A stretch of DNA of 61,387 bases from a virus. A program made the translations under genes and the position numbers. Location: positions 1 through 61,387 of IMG/VR virus record IMGVR_UViG_3300027721_000016. One strand, 5' to 3'. Below the pieces are notes generated by a model. It was not told where the DNA came from and made no database searches. It saw only the letters and a list, made by a program, of their open reading frames with translations. Positions 37,507 to 45,508 of the stretch are shown piece by piece. Every line of letters begins with the position of its first letter. Position 1 is the stretch's first letter.

Positions 37507-39356
37507 TGCCAACGGTTCGCGAGTATAAGATGATTCTAGAAGACGGGTCTTTATATGCCAGATTAGACGATAAAAATATGTGGTTTTGTGAGATAAAAGG
37601 AGCATCAAAATGGTTTGCAATAATACGAAATAACGAACCGGTTTGGGTGTCTTGTCGCAAATGGGATGGATTGCCGAAGGTATTCAATATTGATGAAGCG
37701 GCCTGGAATGAGTTTAGGCAGGGAGTTCAACAGAAAGAAGAATCTATACAAGACGATCATAAAAAAAGCATGGAAGATGAAGAGGGCATAACAAATGAGA
37801 TCAAGGAAAAGGCAAACGGGATTTTGAAAAGCGGCCATCCAATCAAATTCTTCCTAGATACTTATAACAAAATTCATGTAGGGGATCGCGATCTGGGGCA
37901 TTTACTAATGTATTGCACAGGCAGCCAGCTTAATAAAACCAGCAACGGCCTGCACCCGAAGCTTTCAGGAGAATCTGGCATGGGGAAGTCAGACGCCGTT
38001 GAGACGTTTTTGCATTGCCTGCCGAAATGCGCATACATTAAGACATCGCTATCAAGCAAAGCGATATTCTATCATGACATAAAACCAGGAACTATTATAT
38101 TTCTGGATGATTATAAGCAAAACGATGATCTGGATGCCATAATCAAGCAGACATCAAGCAGATTTCATGAACCATATCAGCACATGACGATAGACAAGGA
38201 CCGGGAAGCTCAGATTATGGTGGCCCCTCCAGAAATCGTGTGGGCCATAACGTCAGTAGACAGCAGCCAAGATATTCAAGTGCTGAATAGGCAAGTAGGA
38301 CTCGATGTAGATGGCTCCGAAGACCAAACCAAAGCTGTCATAGAACACTTGTTATCGCAGGCTGAAACCGGCGAGGAGCGGTTCCCTATTACAGAAGATG
38401 TTCTGATATGCCGGGCGATGGTTTTGGAGCTAAAGAAGCACAATTTCAAGGTTGTTATTCCTTTTGCAAAACGTATTAAGTGGGAGGATTTTAGTAGCCG
38501 TCGCAATCCCTCAATATTCTTGGACTTGGTCAGGGCAAATGCTGTCTGGCATTTCATGCAGCGAATTGTATTGGACGATGAGTATCTTTCAGCTACTGAG
38601 CAGGATTTTACTGATGCAAAGTCATTGTACTTGGGCAGGGCAGATACCCTAATCGACAAGCTATCGAAGCCGGAGAGGCGGCTTGCTGAGGCAATATTAC
38701 AAAACGGGGGGGAGATGTATAGAGAGGAAGCGGCGGAAAAGCTGAAAGTGTCGGTGAATAGGATCAGCCAGTTAGTACATGGTGAGAATGGCAAAACCGG
38801 CCTGTTGCAAAAGCTGCCGGGTTTTAATGTCGATAAAGTGATGCTAAAAGACGACGTAAGAAATATTAGCAAAATTATGTTAACATTGGTAGGATACAAT
38901 AGGTTTAATGGATTCGATACAATCGTTATGCTGGAGCCGTGTAAGGAGGATAAGGACGGTGTAAGTGACGAACTTACACCCAAAACCGTAAGCGGTGATA
39001 TAAGTAGTAAGTTAGTAAGTTATAATAATAATATATGTAAGGGTAATTTACATACGTCCAAAGACACAAAGTTAAATTCTACATTGAACCCCAAAAATGC
39101 CTTACAAAGCTTACTACGACAACAGGAGGCGCATTCAGCTCCTTACGGCCAACCTAACACCGTGCTTACCGACGAGGAGAAAATGTTAAAATCGATAGCA
39201 GACCAAGAAAGAGAAGAGCATTTCAGAACACCGCTGAAGTGTGAAGAATGTGGCGATCGTGTTACTAAGCTATATGACATTGGTGAAGGCGAGTTTGTGA
39301 TGAGGTTTTGCAAGAGCTGCTATGATGTATATATGGAGGATATTAGCGGCATCTGA
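37506..39356 (+). CDS. Replicative helicase-like P-loop ATPase
   Basis: 616 residues from the ATG at 37506. Walker A GESGMGKS (155-162), Walker B TIIFLDDYK (196-204) and a sensor-like VWAITSVDSS (about 237-246) indicate an AAA+/SF3-like ATPase. Downstream are a winged HTH (AILQNGGEMYREEAAEKLKV), a low-complexity linker, and a C-terminal zinc ribbon (CEECGD...CKSC). Order primase-polymerase then helicase is standard for viral replication modules. The exact helicase family is not certain. The DNA for the linker holds a cluster of GTAAG/CTTAC motifs (38941-39169). Confidence 0.72.
   Translation: MPTVREYKMILEDGSLYARLDDKNMWFCEIKGASKWFAIIRNNEPVWVSCRKWDGLPKVFNIDEAAWNEFRQGVQQKEESIQDDHKKSMEDEEGITNEIKEKANGILKSGHPIKFFLDTYNKIHVGDRDLGHLLMYCTGSQLNKTSNGLHPKLSGESGMGKSDAVETFLHCLPKCAYIKTSLSSKAIFYHDIKPGTIIFLDDYKQNDDLDAIIKQTSSRFHEPYQHMTIDKDREAQIMVAPPEIVWAITSVDSSQDIQVLNRQVGLDVDGSEDQTKAVIEHLLSQAETGEERFPITEDVLICRAMVLELKKHNFKVVIPFAKRIKWEDFSSRRNPSIFLDLVRANAVWHFMQRIVLDDEYLSATEQDFTDAKSLYLGRADTLIDKLSKPERRLAEAILQNGGEMYREEAAEKLKVSVNRISQLVHGENGKTGLLQKLPGFNVDKVMLKDDVRNISKIMLTLVGYNRFNGFDTIVMLEPCKEDKDGVSDELTPKTVSGDISSKLVSYNNNICKGNLHTSKDTKLNSTLNPKNALQSLLRQQEAHSAPYGQPNTVLTDEEKMLKSIADQEREEHFRTPLKCEECGDRVTKLYDIGEGEFVMRFCKSCYDVYMEDISGI
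38941..39169. other. GTAAG/CTTAC motif cluster, candidate replication origin
   Basis: Six GTAAG (38941, 38961, 38988, 39007, 39015, 39037) and five CTTAC (38973, 39101, 39110, 39142, 39165) copies lie within 229 bases; about 0.5 would be expected by chance. Two of them form a perfect 9-bp inverted repeat, ggtgtaagt-gacga-acttacacc (38958-38980). The encoded peptide is not repetitive, so the constraint is on DNA. Location in the helicase gene's linker suits an origin or a protein-binding array. Confidence 0.5.
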
Positions 39357-39374
39357 GTACATCTATAACCTGAC

Positions 39375-39480
39375 ACTTATATAATCATCCAGCGATAGGT
39401 AGCGCATGAATGTATATACAAAAGATGTAAACTATATAGAGACAATATTTTTGCCCATTATCTATATAGACTATATACAA
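39375..39480 (+). promoter_or_regulatory. Multiple TATA elements in the gap after the helicase gene
   Basis: Three A/T boxes occur: cttatataatc (39376-39386), aactatatagag (39429-39440) and gactatatacaa (39469-39480). The first lies about 25 bases before the ATG at 39406, and the last about 38 bases before the ATG at 39512. The 155-base gap could also be part of the origin region. Confidence 0.5.
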
Positions 39481-39549
39481 TACATGGGGCTAATAAAAGG
39501 AGATATGATACATGCCATATGGACAAGTGTCGCGGTCTGGCGCAAATAA
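39406..39549 (+). CDS. Possible 47-residue leaderless gene
   Basis: MNVYTKDVNYIETIFLPIIY... begins at the expected transcription start of the TATA box at 39376-39386. It is hydrophobic and Ile/Tyr-rich, but it runs over the promoter elements and start of the next gene, so it may be fortuitous. Confidence 0.3.
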   Translation: MNVYTKDVNYIETIFLPIIYIDYIQYMGLIKGDMIHAIWTSVAVWRK

Positions 39550-39730
39550 AAGATGGCGTGAGAAGCATCCGGAATACAGACGCGGCGAGCATAACAGAGA
39601 AAAAGAGAAAGCCAGGATCGCGTTAATTGATGCCGCAATCAACCCCTGCTATCTAAAAGAAGCCCGTGCCATGCTGGAGGGGAAGAATACCAGAGGGAAA
39701 AACAAATGCGTCAAGCTGGCAGGCGATTAG
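39512..39730 (+). CDS. 72-residue highly basic protein
   Basis: MPYGQVSRSGANKRWREKHPEYRRGEHNRE... is rich in Arg/Lys with an RWREKHPEY motif of a kind seen in small DNA-binding or HNH-adjacent phage proteins. AGGAGAT precedes the start. It is followed by the hairpin at 39729-39747. Likely DNA-binding; function unknown. Confidence 0.6.
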   Translation: MPYGQVSRSGANKRWREKHPEYRRGEHNREKEKARIALIDAAINPCYLKEARAMLEGKNTRGKNKCVKLAGD

Positions 39731-39760
39731 GCCGCATTAGACGGCCTTTCATCCTTTTCT
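39729..39760. terminator. Hairpin plus T-rich tract between convergent operons
   Basis: aggccg-cattaga-cggcct forms a perfect 6-bp stem with a 7-base loop directly after the stop at 39730, followed by ttcatccttttct. It is positioned to end the rightward replication transcript, facing the leftward genes that end at 39830. Confidence 0.6.
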
Positions 39761-39829
39761 ACGTATCATTTCAGCCCGGATGCTACATCTCATGTCATTG
39801 GGGCTCTGGTGGGCTAAAAAAAGGATACG

Positions 39830-40255
39830 CTACGTGTCACCTGCCCGGATCTTGGCCAAGGCTTCCCGTGCTTCTTCTTCCGTCCAAAACCGTGTCAGAA
39901 CGGCCAAATCCACGAATTCTTTCTCAAGGCGATCTAGGTGGCTCGCTTCTTGGCTGATCTGCAAATCCAGCTCATTGGCAGCCTCTTGCATGTGCCTCTC
40001 CTTCAGCCTATCGGCTTCTTCTAGCGTCGCTACATCGTACATGTCGTCTCCGGCGTGGGCGAAATATAGGACTTTGGCGCGTTCGTCTATCGCGATTGCC
40101 CGCCATTTGGCGGTCTCTTTCATCAGTCCCGCGATACCATCATCTTGTCGCTTGACCTCGTTTATTGCTTCTCGGAGCAATCCAGCATACAGATACGCGT
40201 TGCCATTTCCATCTGCGAGTGCCGTTTCGGCTCTCTCTATGAGATCGTCACTCAT
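39830..40255 (-). CDS. Coiled-coil-like protein of unknown function
   Basis: 141 residues from the ATG at 40255 (ATGs at 40261 and 40264 are possible). Entirely helical and charged (LLREAINEVKRQDDGIAGLMKE; EEADRLKERHMQEAANELD). Resembles the generic coiled-coil early proteins of phages. Last gene of a leftward five-gene unit. Confidence 0.6.
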   Translation of the reverse strand: MSDDLIERAETALADGNGNAYLYAGLLREAINEVKRQDDGIAGLMKETAKWRAIAIDERAKVLYFAHAGDDMYDVATLEEADRLKERHMQEAANELDLQISQEASHLDRLEKEFVDLAVLTRFWTEEEAREALAKIRAGDT

Positions 40256-40364
40256 CGGCATCATCTCGATACTTGATTAGTTGATAGTACAATATATCAG
40301 ATTTGCAATAAATAATATCATGCGACACCGCAAATGCGGCAATAAAGCAATCTTCTTTCATCAT
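40248..40364 (-). CDS. 38-residue microprotein
   Basis: MMKEDCFIAAFAVSHDIIYC... bridges its neighbours: ATGA overlap with the upstream stop and an 8-base overlap with the next start. No domain visible. Confidence 0.45.
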   Translation of the reverse strand: MMKEDCFIAAFAVSHDIIYCKSDILYYQLIKYRDDADE

Positions 40365-40720
40365 GACTCCTCCCAGTCAATCTCAGGCAGTTCGCGGGCC
40401 AACTGATCACGAGCCACTTGTTTAAGATAATCGAACGCAGGGCATCGCGTGGGATCGTCCACGCAATAACAATCGTGTTCACCCGGAAATCGATTATCTG
40501 GGACAATGCACTCATCGGCACCACCAACGACAAAATGCCATGCACGTTCTTTGCAGAGGGCCGCTTTTAGGGCGGCAATCTGTTTATCTCGCGAATCAAT
40601 ATGCGAAAGCAACATCGGAAGCATTGCAAAGGCGTTCATGATTTCGCGCTGCGGCACTTCTTCCTTGTATTCATTGAAACATTTTCGCACAAGTTCTCTA
40701 GCTTCCTCGATGGCATTCAT
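40361..40720 (-). CDS. 119-residue hypothetical protein with Cys cluster
   Basis: Helical N-terminus (IEEARELVRKCFNEYKEE) followed by a Cys/His-containing segment: ECIVPDNRFPGEHDCYCVDD and PTRCPAFDY, which could bind zinc. It overlaps both neighbours by ATGA. Family unknown. Confidence 0.6.
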   Translation of the reverse strand: MNAIEEARELVRKCFNEYKEEVPQREIMNAFAMLPMLLSHIDSRDKQIAALKAALCKERAWHFVVGGADECIVPDNRFPGEHDCYCVDDPTRCPAFDYLKQVARDQLARELPEIDWEES

Positions 40721-40995
40721 TTCCTTTCCGCCTCCATTTGGGCCGCGATCGCTTGATAGCGGCGCACAACCTTCTTAGCGATATCTATTTCAGGATCGGC
40801 ATTATCATTCGGATCATCACATAGATATTCTTGGATGAAATCTAGAATATCTGCATCGCCTGGCCGGATCTCTCCCATGACATCGAGCATGGCGGACAAA
40901 TCGTCATGCGCCGCGTTCATTAGCTGCACCATCGGCACAAACGGATTATCGCGCAGCTTCTTAAGCTCGGCCACTCGATCTATCATATTTGTCAT
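40717..40995 (-). CDS. 92-residue acidic hypothetical protein
   Basis: MTNMIDRVAELKKLRDNPFV... is helical and acidic (IQEYLCDDPNDNADPEIDIA). ATGA overlaps on both sides place it in the leftward unit. No recognised domain. Confidence 0.6.
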   Translation of the reverse strand: MTNMIDRVAELKKLRDNPFVPMVQLMNAAHDDLSAMLDVMGEIRPGDADILDFIQEYLCDDPNDNADPEIDIAKKVVRRYQAIAAQMEAERK

Positions 40996-41261
40996 CTATG
41001 CATCTCCTCGATTTTTGCAAGTGTCGCGACGTGTTGTGCGATTTGCCTTTCGAGCTTGCCGATCGCTTCTTTCTCGCGATCTACCAGGAAGTCTTTGGCT
41101 TCTTGCCAGGTGTCGAAATAATTCATGTAGTTGGACCGCTTCATCTCGCGGCGATGCTTTCCATCAAACGCTACTGCTTCTAGCGTGACGTATTTTTCGG
41201 TTTCACTTATCACTTCGATCTCTTCAATCTCGTGATCATACCGATTGCGAAATTTCTTCAT
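40992..41261 (-). CDS. 89-residue hypothetical protein
   Basis: An N-terminal beta hairpin region (EIEEIEVISETEKYVTLEAVAFD) precedes a long charged helix (WQEAKDFLVDREKEAIGKLERQI). Coupled by ATGA to both neighbours. The pattern is common in phage early genes, but no function can be given. Confidence 0.6.
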   Translation of the reverse strand: MKKFRNRYDHEIEEIEVISETEKYVTLEAVAFDGKHRREMKRSNYMNYFDTWQEAKDFLVDREKEAIGKLERQIAQHVATLAKIEEMHR

Positions 41262-41485
41262 GCTTTATTCTTCTCCTGATATCGTTTCTTCTGCTTCTCG
41301 CGAATGCTATCCTTCGCGACCTTGCAGAGCGATATGAATTCTTCTGGCAATGGCTCTGCAATCATCTTTTCCATCGCATACAGGAATAGCCTTCCCTTGT
41401 CGCGATGGTCCAATTGGCTGAATGCTAGGGCTTCGTTCACTCTGGCATTTAGAGCCCCTGGTATCTCTATAGATATTCTACTCAT
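41258..41485 (-). CDS. Ribbon-helix-helix-like DNA-binding protein
   Basis: 75 residues from the ATG at 41485. SRISIEIPGALNARVNEALA is the strand plus helix A of a ribbon-helix-helix fold (x-I-x-I-x-I-P at the start), followed by helix B around KGRLFLYAMEKMI. A TATA box lies 25-31 bases before the start, implying a leaderless mRNA. As first gene of the unit it may autoregulate the divergent promoter pair. Confidence 0.6.
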   Translation of the reverse strand: MSRISIEIPGALNARVNEALAFSQLDHRDKGRLFLYAMEKMIAEPLPEEFISLCKVAKDSIREKQKKRYQEKNKA

Positions 41486-41509
41486 TAGGGTACCTTTTAT
41501 ACTCATTGG

Positions 41510-41516
41510 TATTTAA
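41510..41516 (-). promoter_or_regulatory. TATA box of the leftward five-gene unit
   Basis: TTAAATA on the minus strand is 25-31 bases before the ATG at 41485. The immediate upstream bases GGC are not a strong BRE. Confidence 0.5.
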
Positions 41517-41571
41517 GCCTTTCTGATATCTAGGATGCCTATAATATCGCTAGAGCGCAAACTATATATAC

Positions 41572-41580
41572 TCACAAACT
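41572..41580 (+). promoter_or_regulatory. TATA box of the rightward early operon
   Basis: CTATATATA preceded by GCAAA lies about 35-43 bases before the ATG at 41615. A GGAG ribosome-binding site sits between them, so this transcript has a short leader. Confidence 0.6.
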
Positions 41581-41614
41581 AAGGTAAGGTACAGAGCAAA
41601 AGGAGTGATACGAA

Positions 41615-41893
41615 ATGACATTCAGAGATGACAAGGACCAAATCGATGCTTCGCAGGAAGCATGGGATCGCGCTCATGTGGGCGTTTTTGAGGCATATGC
41701 GAAAAGGGGCATACTCTTGGCAGCATACCATCTGTGGGAAGATGGCTTTTGCCAGGGGGATGCGACAGATGAAGAGATGGAGATTGATGCCCTTTCCTTG
41801 GGCGTCGATGTGAGCGAAGAAGGCTGGGAAGATAGATTATTTGAATTGCTAGATGCTGAGTTTCTCAGTATCTACGCTGGGGGGGTGGCCTGA
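41615..41893 (+). CDS. 92-residue acidic hypothetical protein
   Basis: MTFRDDKDQIDASQEAWDRA... is helical and very acidic; AAGGAGTGAT ribosome-binding site. First gene of the early operon. Acidic charge might suit DNA mimicry or protein binding, but there is no direct support. Confidence 0.6.
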   Translation: MTFRDDKDQIDASQEAWDRAHVGVFEAYAKRGILLAAYHLWEDGFCQGDATDEEMEIDALSLGVDVSEEGWEDRLFELLDAEFLSIYAGGVA

Positions 41894-42165
41894 TGGCCAT
41901 CTTCGTCTCCCTATCAGGTGACCAGATCAAGGTCACAGGCGACACCTATCCAATCAATCGAGTCTTAGGCCAATCCGGCCTGAAATTCAAGTTCAACAAG
42001 GACAGAAAAGAGTGGCGTGGGCCGGTCAGCCTCAAGGCGCTCAAGGAGCTCTCTGAGCGATCCGGTGTTATCATGTCGTCTGATGTGGTTGAAGAGATGG
42101 CGAGATTCGAGAAGGCCGCCGAGAAGCGCGCGGCCTACCTGGCTAAGAAGAAAGGAGGTGCCTGA
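41893..42165 (+). CDS. Small alpha/beta protein with DUF5710/HARP-like motif
   Basis: 90 residues. VTGDTYPINRVLGQSGLKFKFNKDRKEWRGPV fits the short module in which a G-x-T-Y-x-I...L-x-x-x-GxKFxxxxKxW sequence forms a compact fold found in HARP/DUF5710 and other DNA-processing proteins. A charged helical tail follows. Starts on the last base of the previous stop. Role unknown. Confidence 0.6.
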   Translation: MAIFVSLSGDQIKVTGDTYPINRVLGQSGLKFKFNKDRKEWRGPVSLKALKELSERSGVIMSSDVVEEMARFEKAAEKRAAYLAKKKGGA

Positions 42166-42166
42166 T

Positions 42167-42340
42167 ATGGGCACCATCGCGAGTCGCGTGGCCTTCTATC
42201 CTCGCGACCAACCGCCCTATGCCATCGCATATACGGCATTTAGCATAGGCGAGCTGCAAGACAAGTGGCGCAAGAGGCTAGATCCGTTGGGTGGCGAATT
42301 TGCTCCAGGAACCACCTATCGCACATGGCAGGTGGAGTAG
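42167..42340 (+). CDS. 57-residue hypothetical protein
   Basis: MGTIASRVAFYPRDQPPYAI... starts 1 base after the preceding stop, with AGGAGGTG upstream. It contains an aromatic beta core and a WRKRLDPLGGEF helix. It reads directly into the next ATG (42341). Function unknown. Confidence 0.6.
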   Translation: MGTIASRVAFYPRDQPPYAIAYTAFSIGELQDKWRKRLDPLGGEFAPGTTYRTWQVE

Positions 42341-42583
42341 ATGTCATGGATAGCGGACAGCACGCCGGAATTCTCATCGGTGAGAATCCAACGAGAAATT
42401 CTCGATCCAAGCGGCATCGAATATCGCATCCGATATGGTTCCGGGATGATCGAGGTGGAGCTAACGAATACGAAAGCGTGGCGATTTGCTCATGATGTCG
42501 CTGAAGATATGAGATCTCAGGGAATCGACGCAGAGGTAATTGAAACCGCGCGCGGTTTCATAATACAGAGGAAGGCTGCATAA
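42341..42583 (+). CDS. 80-residue alpha/beta protein
   Basis: IRYGSGMIEVELTNTKAWRF and SQGIDAEVIETARGFIIQRK suggest a beta-alpha-beta-beta fold. Immediately abuts the previous stop. Ends before the 318-base gap. No known family. Confidence 0.6.
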   Translation: MSWIADSTPEFSSVRIQREILDPSGIEYRIRYGSGMIEVELTNTKAWRFAHDVAEDMRSQGIDAEVIETARGFIIQRKAA

Positions 42584-42901
42584 TCATGATTATCCTACGT
42601 TCGATGGGGGTGGTCGCGAAATCGATATCATAGGCCGTTTTGTATCTTCCTTCATACGGAACCGCACACGGTGACGCTTTGCGTTTGGGATTCGACTTCC
42701 CTAAGCGGTTTTGCCAGGTACCGTTTCCAGCACTCCTTTCCGGCACCTGGCTATCACCCCATGAGCAACTTTTCGGTCAATACTTGAGAGGTCACTGTTG
42801 GCTGGAAAGTGTCTTTATTTTTTGGCAGGTCGTAACCTATAAATACTATGACTAACCTATAATAGCCTATGTTAAAAAATCCTAATAGGAAGGTGTTAAG
42901 C
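42584..42901. other. 318-base intergenic region with palindrome, hairpin and promoter repeats
   Basis: I see no convincing gene. It holds an 8-10 bp palindrome (aatcatgatt near 42584-42593), a gccaggt...acctggc inverted repeat (about 42713-42751), and the TATA/repeat block at 42834-42862. The hairpin could terminate the preceding operon; the rest is a promoter. Confidence 0.5.
42834..42862 (+). promoter_or_regulatory. Repeated TATA/operator block before AbrB-like gene
   Basis: aacctataa occurs twice, at 42834-42842 and 42854-42862, spaced two helical turns apart. The second copy is about 40 bases before the ATG at 42902. A TATA box with a duplicated flank suggests a promoter combined with a repressor site, possibly for the AbrB-like product that follows. 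Confidence 0.5.
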
Positions 42902-43027
42902 ATGGGAAAAAACGGCCTATGCATAACGCTTCCGATGGAATGGACCAATGAGAACCAAATAAAGAAAGGCGATCTCATAAGGCTGACAGAAGAGCCCGCC
43001 GGGCTACTTTTGTCGAAGGTGATTTGA
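42902..43027 (+). CDS. AbrB-like mini-regulator
   Basis: 41 residues. GLCITLPMEWTNENQIKKGDLIRLTEEPAGLLLSKV follows the AbrB pattern (short strand ending in xLPxxW, charged turn, KGDxIRL strand). AAGGTG ribosome-binding site. It overlaps the next gene. Likely autoregulates the repeated promoter upstream. Confidence 0.6.
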   Translation: MGKNGLCITLPMEWTNENQIKKGDLIRLTEEPAGLLLSKVI

Positions 43028-43230
43028 TGAAGGACATTGCAAAAATGATCGGAAAACGCATTGAGGCCCGTATCATGCAGGGCTCGCCATTCGATGTGAC
43101 CATATTGGAAGCGGATGCTGATGAAATCCGATGCCATGATGATGATGGGCAGGAATACCAGATACGCCGCGATGCCGTCATAATGTGGCGGGAAAAGCCG
43201 ATTAAGGCGAAAAAGACGAAGGTGGATTGA
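43027..43230 (+). CDS. 67-residue beta-rich protein
   Basis: MKDIAKMIGKRIEARIMQGS... then FDVTILEADADEIRCHDDDGQEYQIRRD reads as an Sm/SH3-like small beta barrel, with a basic tail (KPIKAKKTKVD). ATG overlaps the previous stop. May bind nucleic acid; unproven. Confidence 0.55.
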   Translation: MKDIAKMIGKRIEARIMQGSPFDVTILEADADEIRCHDDDGQEYQIRRDAVIMWREKPIKAKKTKVD

Positions 43231-43231
43231 A

Positions 43232-43708
43232 ATGGATATCAAAGATGCAAGAATCGATATGCGGGTCCGTGCAGACGATGGCCGGATGGGTCGGGTAGTA
43301 TCGCTGTTTTCCGATGGCGAAATGCGGATATGTTTTGGTCCGGGGCAAGATAGCTATGTGCTGATCCGGGCCGATCGAGTGGAGCCCATTGCCCCGGATG
43401 CATGCGAATCTAAGCGATTGTATGACAAGATCAACCGGCAGGCATCGGAGATTACCCGCCTGGTGGGCAGGATCTCAGATATGCGGGCAGAATGTGAGAA
43501 GGAAAAGGAGCAATTGCGCCGAGATCGCGATCATTGGTGGCGTTTGGCGGAGGGATATAAGCGAAATGCTGCATATTGGCGCGAGGAGCTTGACAAGCTG
43601 CAAAAAGAAGCCCTGGGGGACACAGCGCCGTTGTCTGATGCGGCAAAGATCTACATCCAGGTATCGCCAGAGAGGCTGGTAAAGATCATAGCAGAAAGGG
43701 AGGAATGA
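43232..43708 (+). CDS. Beta-barrel plus coiled-coil protein
   Basis: 158 residues. Residues 1-50 form an SH3-like unit (MRVRADDGRMGRVVSLFSDG). Residues 60-130 are a heptad-rich coiled coil (EITRLVGRISDMRAECEKEK). The end carries a short beta/alpha motif (YIQVSPERLVKII). Precedes recT by 3 bases; may assist recombination. Unknown family. Confidence 0.6.
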   Translation: MDIKDARIDMRVRADDGRMGRVVSLFSDGEMRICFGPGQDSYVLIRADRVEPIAPDACESKRLYDKINRQASEITRLVGRISDMRAECEKEKEQLRRDRDHWWRLAEGYKRNAAYWREELDKLQKEALGDTAPLSDAAKIYIQVSPERLVKIIAEREE

Positions 43709-43711
43709 ATT

Positions 43712-44560
43712 GTGGCAAGGGAACTTAGAAAACAAGAAGTGGCCGATGCAGTCAAAGCATTTGCTGCTATGAACGGATTGGAGACTTCAATCAACGACGC
43801 TGGCGGATTTACAATCCTAAAAGGCGGCGAACTTGGCACTGATATACAGGTTGGCTGTAATGGCGGCAAGCTGGTATGTTCTGACGACCATCTGAGGGAG
43901 AAGCTATCCGAGATTATTATGGAGATGCCTGTAGAGGCCAAGGCAGGCAGATTGCCAGAGAATAAGTCGATTATGCCTAAAGGGGATAGATCGTCTGATG
44001 GCGGGCAAATGGTGCCGGTTAGTTCAGTCCTCACGCTTGAAAAGGTACGGGATTATTTCTGCAAGTCAGCCACTGATGAGGAATGCCAGTTCGCGTTAGA
44101 AGTTTGTGCAATCCGGGGATTGAATCCTTTCAAAAGAGATTGCTTTTTCGTGAAGTATGGCGGCTCAGATCCTAAACTGGAAATCATAGTCGCAAAAGAT
44201 TACTTCATGAAGAAGGCCATGAGTCATCCTGACTTTCAGTATTTCAAAGCAGGCGTCACGGTACAGAAAGGAGAAGAGGTCAAAAACGTAGATCGCTACT
44301 ATGCGTATCCGGGCGAAACTTTGCTCGGTGGTTGGGCGGAAGCAAAGAGAAAAAGCATCGAAGTGCCATTCCGGGCCGAAATACCACTATCGGGGTTTGT
44401 CAAAGACAACAAGTTCTGGAGAGCACAACCGGGGCCGGGCCACATGATCAGAAAATGTGCAGGTTCGACTGTGCTGAGGGAAGCCTACCCGGAGGAGTTT
44501 GGCGGATTGTATGATGAAGCCGAACTTGGTATAGATCCATCTAAGGAGGTGCCACAATGA
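43712..44560 (+). CDS. recT: RecT/Bet-family single-strand annealing protein
   Basis: 282 residues from a GTG start with GGGAGG 10 bases upstream. From about residue 105, LTLEKVRDYFCKSATDEECQ, LEVCAIRGLNPFKRDCFFVK, EIIVAKDYFMKKAMSHPDFQ and the G-x-x-V pattern match the Redbeta/RecT core. The C-terminal half with GHMIRKCAGSTVLREAYPEE is the typical RecT end (K-x-A...LR-x-AFP). It anneals complementary strands during viral recombination. No partner exonuclease of lambda type is visible; the XPF-like nuclease lies 2 kb downstream. Confidence 0.85.
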   Translation: MARELRKQEVADAVKAFAAMNGLETSINDAGGFTILKGGELGTDIQVGCNGGKLVCSDDHLREKLSEIIMEMPVEAKAGRLPENKSIMPKGDRSSDGGQMVPVSSVLTLEKVRDYFCKSATDEECQFALEVCAIRGLNPFKRDCFFVKYGGSDPKLEIIVAKDYFMKKAMSHPDFQYFKAGVTVQKGEEVKNVDRYYAYPGETLLGGWAEAKRKSIEVPFRAEIPLSGFVKDNKFWRAQPGPGHMIRKCAGSTVLREAYPEEFGGLYDEAELGIDPSKEVPQ

Positions 44561-45474
44561 CTCCTCCTCCTCTTTCCATAGGCAGCCTGGTAGATGTAAC
44601 CGGCCCGGATTGTAATGGCGATACGTCTGCCATGAATTGCCGTATTAAGGTCACGCAAAAGTGGGAATCCCGCAACTGGTATTCTGCGCGTGGCTACCAA
44701 TGGTATCCTGCCAGCAGCCTGCGATTGGTGGAAGAGCTGAAGATAGGCGATTGGGTGGAGGTGGTTGGTCCAACTCGGACCGGTGGAAATCATGATATTG
44801 GAGGTCTATTCAGAATATCAGCCAAAACACTTTCTGGAGAATATGAGGGAGCAAACGATTGGTCTGGAAAAAACTTCGGCTGGTATCCAACCAAGAACCT
44901 GCGAAAGCTCACACCGGAAGAGGTCAAGCGGCATACTAGTGAGAATATTAGAGACATTACGGCGACCTTAAAGCTAGATACTTCGGAATTTGGGGAAGCG
45001 ATGAAGAAAGTAGAATCTTATGAGAGTCCTGCAACAAAGGAATTGCGTCGTCGCATTCATGATTTGGAGATGTCCCTAAACGGGTTCACCAACGGTCCCG
45101 GGCCCGAATACGTGCCCGGAATTTCGTATGTAAAGCATCCTGTCAGGGATAGGTTAGATGCCATTGAATCCCGTCTCGACAACATCGGCTCCTCTCACGC
45201 CGAACTCATGACAGATGTCGAAGCATTGGCTGAAAGGGCAGGCGCTATGCAAAAAAGCATCGATATCTTGGAAGGCATCCAGCGAGGTGAGGAGCCGGAA
45301 GTATGCGAAGGCAAGCGCACATGTGATGAGGAAGATTGCCGACCATTTCCCTACAAGATCAACGTTTCGATTTGGGTCGGAGAGGAGGCGCACACGAACG
45401 AATCGACGTGCCCCAACGAGTTGATAGATTGGTGCGAAAAGGTGCTAAATGCAATGCGAAACGGCGGTGCATAG
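44557..45474 (+). CDS. Tandem SH3-like repeat protein with coiled coil
   Basis: 305 residues. Two related modules occur at about 8-57 (GSLVDVTGPDCNG...YQWYPASSLRLV) and 61-121 (GDWVEVVGPTRTG...FGWYPTKNLRKL), a duplicated beta barrel ending in the WYP-x-x-x-LR motif. A long helical region and a C-terminal Cys-rich stretch (CEGKRTCDEEDC) follow. Coupled to recT by ATGA. Role unknown; may bind protein or DNA at the replication fork. Confidence 0.6.
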   Translation: MTPPPLSIGSLVDVTGPDCNGDTSAMNCRIKVTQKWESRNWYSARGYQWYPASSLRLVEELKIGDWVEVVGPTRTGGNHDIGGLFRISAKTLSGEYEGANDWSGKNFGWYPTKNLRKLTPEEVKRHTSENIRDITATLKLDTSEFGEAMKKVESYESPATKELRRRIHDLEMSLNGFTNGPGPEYVPGISYVKHPVRDRLDAIESRLDNIGSSHAELMTDVEALAERAGAMQKSIDILEGIQRGEEPEVCEGKRTCDEEDCRPFPYKINVSIWVGEEAHTNESTCPNELIDWCEKVLNAMRNGGA

Positions 45475-45508
45475 CGGTGCTGGATAGCATGAGGGAGGGA
45501 TAAAGGAC

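Noticed and set aside
38276-38983. 235-codon minus-strand frame opposite the helicase gene
   Set aside because: Low-complexity Ser/Leu-rich composition and complete overlap with a strong P-loop gene; a shadow frame.
42584-42840. Possible genes in the 318-base gap
   Set aside because: Frames such as that from 42640 begin without ribosome-binding sites and run through the hairpin and promoter repeats.
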